This document shows positions 57,997-64,000 of a DNA stretch of 64,000 bases, one piece after another. Origin of the DNA: Pachyrhynchus sulphureomaculatus (lineage: Eukaryota; Arthropoda; Insecta; Coleoptera; Curculionidae); contig CM032452.1 in NCBI GenBank assembly GCA_019049505.1, positions 110,069,766-110,133,765 of the forward strand. The letters are read 5' to 3'. Made by a program: the position numbers and the translations under genes. Under the pieces are notes generated by a model. The model searched no databases and was not told the origin of the DNA. It saw only the letters and a program-made list of their open reading frames with translations. Numbering within the stretch: the stretch's first letter is position 1; every line of letters begins with the position of its first letter.

Positions 57997-58183
57997 TGTA
58001 GATGAAAAACTTATTTGCTTTATTAACCAAGTCACTATAAAAAAGATTTCTTTCGGCTTGAATGCGGTTTTGTAGTCGTTGCTACATTATCGCATGCGTT
58101 GGATAATGTGGCAACGAATATGAAACTGTGAAGAAATTTTTAATATAGTGACTTGTTTAATAAAGTAAATAAATTTGTCATTT
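57997..58183. repeat. long imperfect hairpin (~185 bp)
   Basis: Outer arms include CTTTATTAACCAAGTCACTA at 58017 against its inverse (TAGTGACTTGTTTAATAAAG) at about 58146-58165. Inner arms are CGTTGCTACATTATC at 58077-58091 and GATAATGTGGCAACG at 58102-58116. An asymmetric bulge separates them. Weaker pairing extends outward (ATGAAAAACTTATTTG against CAAATTTATTTA inverted). Confidence 0.8.
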
Positions 58184-58680
<497 letters not shown>

Positions 58681-58702
58681 AATCAATGAATCAAACTGCT
58701 TA

Positions 58703-59500
58703 AAATGGACAAAGTCCATATTTCAGCAGTCTACTACATGTCAGTCCAGGTAGAATCAACGATATGGCGTGGTACGCCAACGTTTTAAAGAAGGTCGTGA
58801 GGACCTAAATGATGATGAACATATTGGTCAACCAAAATTCACGATAGCCGAAGAAGACATTGAAAATTGACCATGAATTCATCCAAAAAGTTTGTTGCGA
58901 TACATAAAAATGGAATATGTCCAAAGCTACAATCCATTGCATTTTGACTGAGCATTTAGGGCTTAGAAAGATTTACGAACGACCAAAATTGTTTTCAATT
59001 CAATTTGATTAAAGAGTTAAAAAGAACAAAAACCACTACAACTGGCGACAAAACGTGGTGTTTCCAATGTGTTTCAAAAACCACGCGCCAAAGCTCTAAA
59101 TAGCGAAGCAAAGAAAATCCGAAAAAAAAAGTAGTTTGGAGGAGCCAAAAGTGAAACAATGTTGATTTGTTTTTATGACTTGGAGGATATAGTGCACAAG
59201 GAATTTGTTTCCCTTATCCAAACGGTTACTGCTGTGAATTATCTAGGTTATGAGGCGTTTATTATCGCGTATTTGTAGCGAGCGGCCACAATATCGTGAA
59301 AGTTGAACTTGGCCACTGTTATACGATAATACAACCATCTCATCTTTCGACGCTCATTACTGATTTCTTGATTATCAATCATAACCATCAATCATTCACC
59401 GTATTCGCCTGATCTCGCTCCATGCGACTTCTACCTATTCCGAAACTTACATTTGTCGATAAAAGGAAGCGCCCAATGAACATAACTTTTATTTTACGTC
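58703..59500 (+). pseudogene. decayed mariner/Tc1-like element (family H)
   Basis: TGGACAAAGTCCATATTTCA opens the region. Shifted frames read FKEGREDLNDDEHIGQPKF, LTEHLGLRKI, FYDLEDIVHKEFV, PQYRES and SPYSPDLAPCDFYLFRNLHL, the order of linker, HTH, first-Asp region and last-Asp block in SETMAR/GVQW-type mariners. Many stops. The right end is not found. Confidence 0.65.
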
Positions 59501-59585
59501 TAGTGGACTCATACAGCTAAAATTTGCAGTTCTTTCTTGCTTCCAATTCCCCGTACTGTTGAGTTTAAAGGCCTCAGACCTAAAA
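59501..59585. other. no recognisable feature
   Basis: Short spacer. Confidence 0.5.
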
Positions 59586-60879
59586 GTAACGGGTTTTCCA
59601 TTAGGGATGTCCGACTTTTATCAGCTAATAACGGCCATGTTGGTTGACAGATGTTTGACATCTGATGTCAGTTGTGTTTAGTAAAGTTTGCTATTCAATC
59701 ATGAATCGTTTTTTAAGTTAAAAGAACGCTTGGAGATTGTCCAAAATTATTACGCAAACTCGCGTTCAGTTCGCGATACGCAAAGAACAATTCGATCAAA
59801 GCACGGTGTTCATTCTGCACCAAATGATCGTGCTATTCCGCGTATAATTTAAAAAATTTGTAAGTGAATTTACTCTCCACGATAAAAAGGTGCCTCAATG
59901 TGTAAGAAACGCTTGCAATGAAGAGAATATCGCCGCCGTTCGAGCCATTGTTCGTGAGAACAAAAATGTGTCGATTCCGCGCCGTTTTCAAGAATTGGGC
60001 CTATCTCAGACGACAACTTGGCGAATTTTGCGATTGGACTTGGGTTTGCATGCATATAAGATGATATTGGCACAAGAACTAAAGCCTACGGACCATCGTT
60101 TGCTCCGGGAATTCGCCGATTGGGCTCTGGAGATAATAAACGCCGACAGCTAATTTCGTGAGAAAATCATCTTCTCCGATGAGGCCCGTTTCTGACTCAA
60201 TGGCTTCGTTAATAAGCAAAATTGCCGTTATTGGAGTGAATCCAATCCACAAGTGATTCATGAGACTCCTTTGCATCCGCAAAAAATCACAGTTTGGTTA
60301 GGATTATGGCACGGAGGCATCATGGGACCTTATTTCTTTAAAAATAAGGAAGGGGCTACCGTTACCGTGAATAGCGAGTGTTATAAGTCGATGCTACAGG
60401 AATATTTCTTCCCAGAATTTGACGAAATGGACGCAGACGACTTTTATTTCCAACAGGATAGCGCACTGCCAAACATGGTTTTATTTCGCGCTAAGTTTGG
60501 TGAGTTATTAATTTCATGAAATGGTCCTACCGCTTGGCCGTCAAGATCGTGCGATTTAACGCCTTTGGACTATTTTCTTTAAGGCCACGTTAAATCACAA
60601 GTTTACAGCAACAATCCAGCAACTCTTGATGCACTTGAAGCCAACATTCGTCGTGCCATAGCCGGCGTAAGACCGGAAATGCTAGCCCAGTCAAGGAAAA
60701 TTGATATAAGCGGATTTGTGTCTGCAAAAAGAGCCGCGGCAGCCATTTGAGCAATATCTTGCTTAAATCTTAAATGGCATAAAATTTCCCGTTAAATAAA
60801 AGTTTCGGAATGAATTTTGCTGAAAAACTCTTTGTTTTATTCAATTTTAAAGTTAGGATGCTCTTAACGGAAAACCCTC
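59586..60879 (+). mobile_element. mariner-superfamily element with CDLTPLDYFL transposase
   Basis: The left end AACGGGTTTTCCATTAGGGA and the right end CTCTTAACGGAAAACCCTC are inverted repeats of about 20 bp. TA follows on the right. 1,294 bp. Confidence 0.75.
59701..60750 (+). pseudogene. mariner-superfamily transposase (third Asp in LTPLDYFL)
   Basis: It starts MNRFLS, and an early stop follows. An open stretch from 59890 reads VRENKNVSIPRRFQELGLSQ and TTTWRILRLDLGLHAYK (the HTH). Then REKIIFSDEARF carries the first Asp, preceded and followed by stops at 60151 and 60194. DADDFYFQQDSA has the second Asp, but the usual CH-T motif after it is lost in a short deletion. SRSCDLTPLDYFL has the third. 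The end is AKRAAAAI. Four or more lesions. A long second-to-third Asp spacing (about 41 in relatives) sets it apart from the DD34D mariners here. Confidence 0.8.
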
Positions 60880-60881
60880 TA

Positions 60882-61985
60882 TTTTGTTTACTTTGTCGAA
60901 GGTCTTGGAACGGGCCTTGGAATGTCGGATTTAGAAGTATTGTCACTGTTACTGTCGTCATTCTAACCCGGCTTTTGTAAAAATTACAGTTGTACTACAG
61001 CTCAGTCTACAGTGTTATTTTTTAGCATGCTTCAATGATCCATTTCTGAAGCCCTTTCCTTTACTCTATGTACTTCTTAATTACTTAATAATCTTAGGCA
61101 CGCTACTGTGCATGTATAAGGAGCAGACATTCCATTATATTTGTCATTTAATCCTGTATAAGTCGCTAAGGCAAATGCTAGGCATATGACTGGCCTTGAC
61201 CAGTTACACAAGAATCCAATTAATCACTATTTAAAATCAAACTCTAAAAACCACTAGGTGTTTCTTTTCGCACGTGTACATATTAGATAGGTTTTTACTA
61301 TGTATCAGCATAAACAAGGAAATTCTGGGTTTTTCAACTGTAGCTAGAAATTTCGGACTGTTTGACGTTTACTAAAGGTTCTCTTAATAATTTTATGAGA
61401 ACAGCATGTCCAAATTTAATACTTTTTTGTATTCAGGGGCATTTTTTAGATAAGAATTTCATGTAATCGTTACGTGACAGCCTGATTTAATCTCACTTCT
61501 GATAACACTTTATATGGATGGTCTTTGTTAGGTCAAATTGATTTTCATTTATTAATAATAACAGCAATATTGAAAAGTACAACCTTACATAGTAGGCCAG
61601 GTCTAAAGGTTAGGAGGGCTCTTCTCTTCGATACATTTTATTGGTCCCAGTCAGCTGATCGAGATAGACCAAGAATAATGATAACCATTACATCATCCAG
61701 GATATGAGATTCACAGAATGCTACCAAAACTTTTATATACACAATCCTGCCATCAATTTCGTCGATAGCTCAATGGGATCGAAATTTTACGTGTAAACCA
61801 GTGGTACCACTGCCGATGTGTTAGTTCACTATTCATGAATTTGCATGTAACGAACACAATTATTTAATTTTCTAATGCTGCCAATGAGTGGCGGAAGTAC
61901 GAAAATCCTATTCCAGTTTTAACCTTATTTCAAATGGAGAAAAGTGCGATCTCCTCCCCCCCTGTTAAAATCGCTATCTGGTAGT
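60882..61985. other. no recognisable feature
   Basis: Moderately AT-rich intergenic sequence upstream of syntaxin-18. The open frame 61525-61707 is unsupported. Confidence 0.55.
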
Positions 61986-61990
61986 GAAAG

Positions 61991-62081
61991 ATTCGTGCAT
62001 GTTACTATTGCAAGGTATGAGGAAACCGAATGTTGTTAACATTCGGTTTCCTCGTACCTTGCAATAGTAACATGCACGAAT
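61991..62081. repeat. 91-bp near-perfect palindrome
   Basis: Arms of 44 bp (61991-62034 and 62038-62081) differ at a single base (GGTATGAGG against the inverse of CCTCGTACC) around a GTT loop. The sequence beyond the arms is not inverted. It lies ~490 bp upstream of the syntaxin-18 start. Confidence 0.95.
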
Positions 62082-62572
62082 GGCTTCAAAGTTAGGCTTA
62101 CATCAGCCATAGGTACCAATTGTTGTATCTTATTTATTCTTTGCGCTAGTACTACGACAACTACTTTTTTTGTTAAGTTCTCATTCTCGGTCGATCCTAG
62201 TTCGGTCGAGGAGCTGTGATACGGCACTCAAAAATTGCTAAAAAGTGGACTTTGTCCAATTTTAGTGGATTGTAGATTATAAATACAATATATTTTAGTA
62301 GTATTGATTTACTGTCATCACTCTTAGTATAAATCCCTTGTATTGTTTAACTACCCTCTCTAAATAAATTGTTTAACCATTTCTTGAACTCGATAGCCTT
62401 AGGTTAGATCTAACTTTTAAAATATTCGGTTTTTGACATCCATATCTTAAATAACAAGAATTTAAAATGTCAAAATATGATTTTAGATATCAGTACTTTT
62501 AGGTTAGAAATTTGTGGTGATTTGTCAATAAACTTATAATTTTGTGTAAAATTAAATATTTTAAATAAGAAT
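62082..62572 (+). promoter_or_regulatory. syntaxin-18 upstream region
   Basis: It contains the last ~490 bp before the ATG. No TATA box can be pinned down. The first ~145 bp carry a 64-codon minus-strand frame (62227-62036) that enters the palindrome; it is unrecognised. Promoter role by position only. Confidence 0.35.
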
Positions 62573-63728
62573 ATGGATTTAACAACACTGTTTAAAGCGT
62601 GCGTAAAAACGGTTAAAGTAACTAATAAAAATTTAGGAGTAAATATCCAGAAAACCACGCTTTTAAAGACAAATACTAAAGATGTCCATCTCAAGAAAGC
62701 GAAAGAAATAGTAAAACAAATTACAAATTTACAGACTTTTTTATTAGAAAATAAGGCTGCCTATTTAAATGTTATTAACTATTTATCTACGAATAAAACT
62801 ATGACTGAAACTGATAGAGATAAAGTAGATGAAATGGCAGAAAGTATTGTGAGTAGTTGTACCACCCTTATCCATGAATATAAAAAGGAAATTCAAACAT
62901 TAGTGAAATCAAAACAGAAAGAAGAACATTATCAAACGGTTATAGAATCTTTGGAAAATTATTTAAAAAAACGTTTCAAAAATTTATACTCAAGCCAAAG
63001 CAGTGAGAGTCAAAAGAGTTATTGACACTCACAAATTATCCAAGTTAGAAACAAGCCCTTCTACAAAAGAAAGATTGGAGTCTGTTAAAGCTAACAGTAT
63101 GAGTATAGATGGTTCTGGAGATTTTACACCTTCAAAGAAAGAGAATGTTCCACTACCAACCCCACCACCAACAGAGTATGAAAACGAACTTAGCGCAGAA
63201 GATATGCAAATGTTTGAAGAAGAAAATGAGCATTTATATAATGAACTTAACAGTATTTCCGATGAGGTAAATAAGCTTCTGTAAGAATCAAGTCACATAT
63301 TGTCTCACGCTTGAACAATTCTTGATACAAACTCAAGGATATTGTTCTTTGAAGTTTAGGAATGTTATGGCTTGGCATATGGACACATATATCCTTGATA
63401 TTCTTGAAATAAGTTAGAAGAAATTGCTGACTTGTATAATTGCTTTTTTACTTTAATGAAATAAATTTTTTTTAAGGTGCGACAAATGGAAAGTAAAGTT
63501 GTGCATATAGCAGAACTCCAAGAATTATTTACGGATAAAGTTCTTCAACAGGAAAAAGATATTGAGCGAATAGCCGAGACTGTTGTGGGATCTACTGAAA
63601 ATATGAAAGATGCGAATGAACAAATTAGACAAGCCATACAAAGAAATGCAGGGTTAAGAGTTTGGGTTTTGTTTTTCTTACTAGTAATGTCTTTTAGTTT
63701 GTTGTTTCTAGATTGGTATAATGATTGA
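62573..63728 (+). CDS. Stx18: syntaxin-18 (ER Qa-SNARE), two exons, one apparent frame break
   Basis: The ATG at 62573 starts MDLTTLFKACVKTVKVTNKN, the syntaxin-18 N-terminal domain (about residues 1-85). It continues through KQITNLQTFLLENKAAYLNV and LENYLKKRFKNLYSSQ. There the frame shifts by one around 62997-63000 into AVRVKRVIDTHKLSKLE, an acidic/Pro linker (PLPTPPPTEYENELS), and the SNARE start MQMFEEENEHLYNELNSISDE. A GT-AG intron (63267-63476) follows. The second exon reads VRQMESKVVHIAELQELFTD through the SNARE to NAGLRVWVLFFLLVMSFSLL (tail anchor) and FLDWYND. About 314 residues; the human protein has 335. It acts in Golgi-to-ER fusion with Sec20, Use1 and Sec22 and the NRZ/Dsl1 tether. 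Human has an Arg before AIRVKRV, so either two bases are missing or one is extra. A real gene structure with a sequencing error is the likeliest reading. Confidence 0.92.
63267..63476 (+). other. intron of syntaxin-18
   Basis: It starts GTAAATAAGC after GATGAG and ends in a T-rich tract and TTTTTTTTAAG before GTGCGACAAATGG. Splicing joins ISDE to VRQMESK in frame, as in other syntaxin-18 proteins. Read-through would stop after NKLL. Confidence 0.9.
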
Positions 63729-63801
63729 ATAAATGCATTTTGGCTAGGGAATTGTTTTTTTATTTATACTTTTTCTTTTAAATATATTGTGCACCATTAA
63801 A
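63728..63801 (+). terminator. candidate polyadenylation signals of syntaxin-18
   Basis: AATAAA at 63728-63733 overlaps the last base of the stop codon, and ATTAAA lies at 63796-63801. The second is more plausibly placed. The cleavage site is not determined. Confidence 0.4.
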
Positions 63802-64000
63802 GTTAAGATTTAAATATATTCTTATTATTTTTCTTATAAAATTGTGTTTTTATATTTTTGTTCAAAAGAAACTACAGCAATATTCTTGATAAAAATATTT
63901 TTTATTCAGTACAGATAATTCATTTATAATATGGCACTATAAAGGCACATAATGTTTATAACATAAATAGTGCTTAGTAATAAATATTTAAAATAATGTA
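63802..64000. other. no recognisable feature
   Basis: AT-rich sequence after syntaxin-18 to the end of the window. Confidence 0.6.

Noticed and set aside
57767..58075. 102-codon open frame
   Set aside because: No recognisable family, atypical composition, and its end overlaps a hairpin.
62036..62227. 64-codon minus-strand frame next to the palindrome as a host exon
   Set aside because: It runs into the palindrome arm and has no recognised domain. Kept only as part of the upstream region.

Overview
The window is repeat-dense, AT-rich animal nuclear DNA. Two host genes point to an insect or other arthropod. The first is a short minus-strand coding exon at 14.76-14.90 kb that looks like the start of the microtubule-associated protein futsch/MAP1. 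The second is a plus-strand syntaxin-18 gene with one intron at 62.57-63.73 kb. Everything between and to the left is mostly transposable elements and their remains: several mariner lineages (irritans-like, Mos1-like and others), Tc1-like, Tigger/pogo-like, hAT and a Sola-like DNA transposon, at least six non-LTR retrotransposon families including an R2-type one with a restriction-like endonuclease, and a Penelope-like element. The species cannot be named from the sequence; a large, transposon-rich beetle or hemipteran genome would fit.

Layout. 1-4 kb: a deleted mariner, two copies of a palindrome-headed dispersed repeat (here called the PAL repeat), and a chimeric mariner. 4-9.2 kb: a non-LTR element split by a complete Sola-like transposon with perfect 33-bp inverted repeats and an ATAT target duplication. 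9.2-14.7 kb: a Tc1 deletion derivative, PAL repeat, LINE and mariner remnants, probably all inside the first coding intron of futsch. 14.75-15.3 kb: the futsch exon and a GC-rich island. 15.3-19.3 kb: PAL repeats, a duplicated 180-bp block and a mariner. 19.6-26 kb: LINE fragments in both orientations, an R2-type LINE, TA microsatellites and a Penelope 3' end. 26.2-29 kb: a mariner split by a Tigger element. 29.2-38.4 kb: a LINE with a 148-bp tandem array, LINE B split by LINE C, and an RTE-type element with an inverted 5' end split by a hAT. 38.7-43.4 kb: a degenerate tandem array, then a Tc1-like element and a mariner side by side in one TA microsatellite, then Penelope. 44.2-49 kb: an irritans mariner and a PAL repeat split by both a Mos1-like mariner and a 480-bp hairpin-rich insert. 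49.9-53.6 kb: a mariner split by a second hAT copy. 54.4-57.3 kb: a PAL repeat split by a satellite-like array with a 10-bp-period block and a ~595-bp higher-order unit. 58-60.9 kb: a long hairpin and two more mariner/Tc1 remnants. 62.0 kb: a 91-bp near-perfect palindrome, followed by syntaxin-18.

The many nested insertions give a relative order: the hAT copies are younger than the RTE and the irritans mariner they split, Tigger is younger than its mariner, LINE C is younger than LINE B, and the Sola-like element is younger than LINE A. No transposase here is fully intact. The longest uninterrupted transposon frames are the Sola-like transposase (with an apparent second-aspartate loss and an A-run frame break) and the LINE C reverse transcriptase. 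No rRNA, tRNA, CRISPR or recognisable viral gene was seen.
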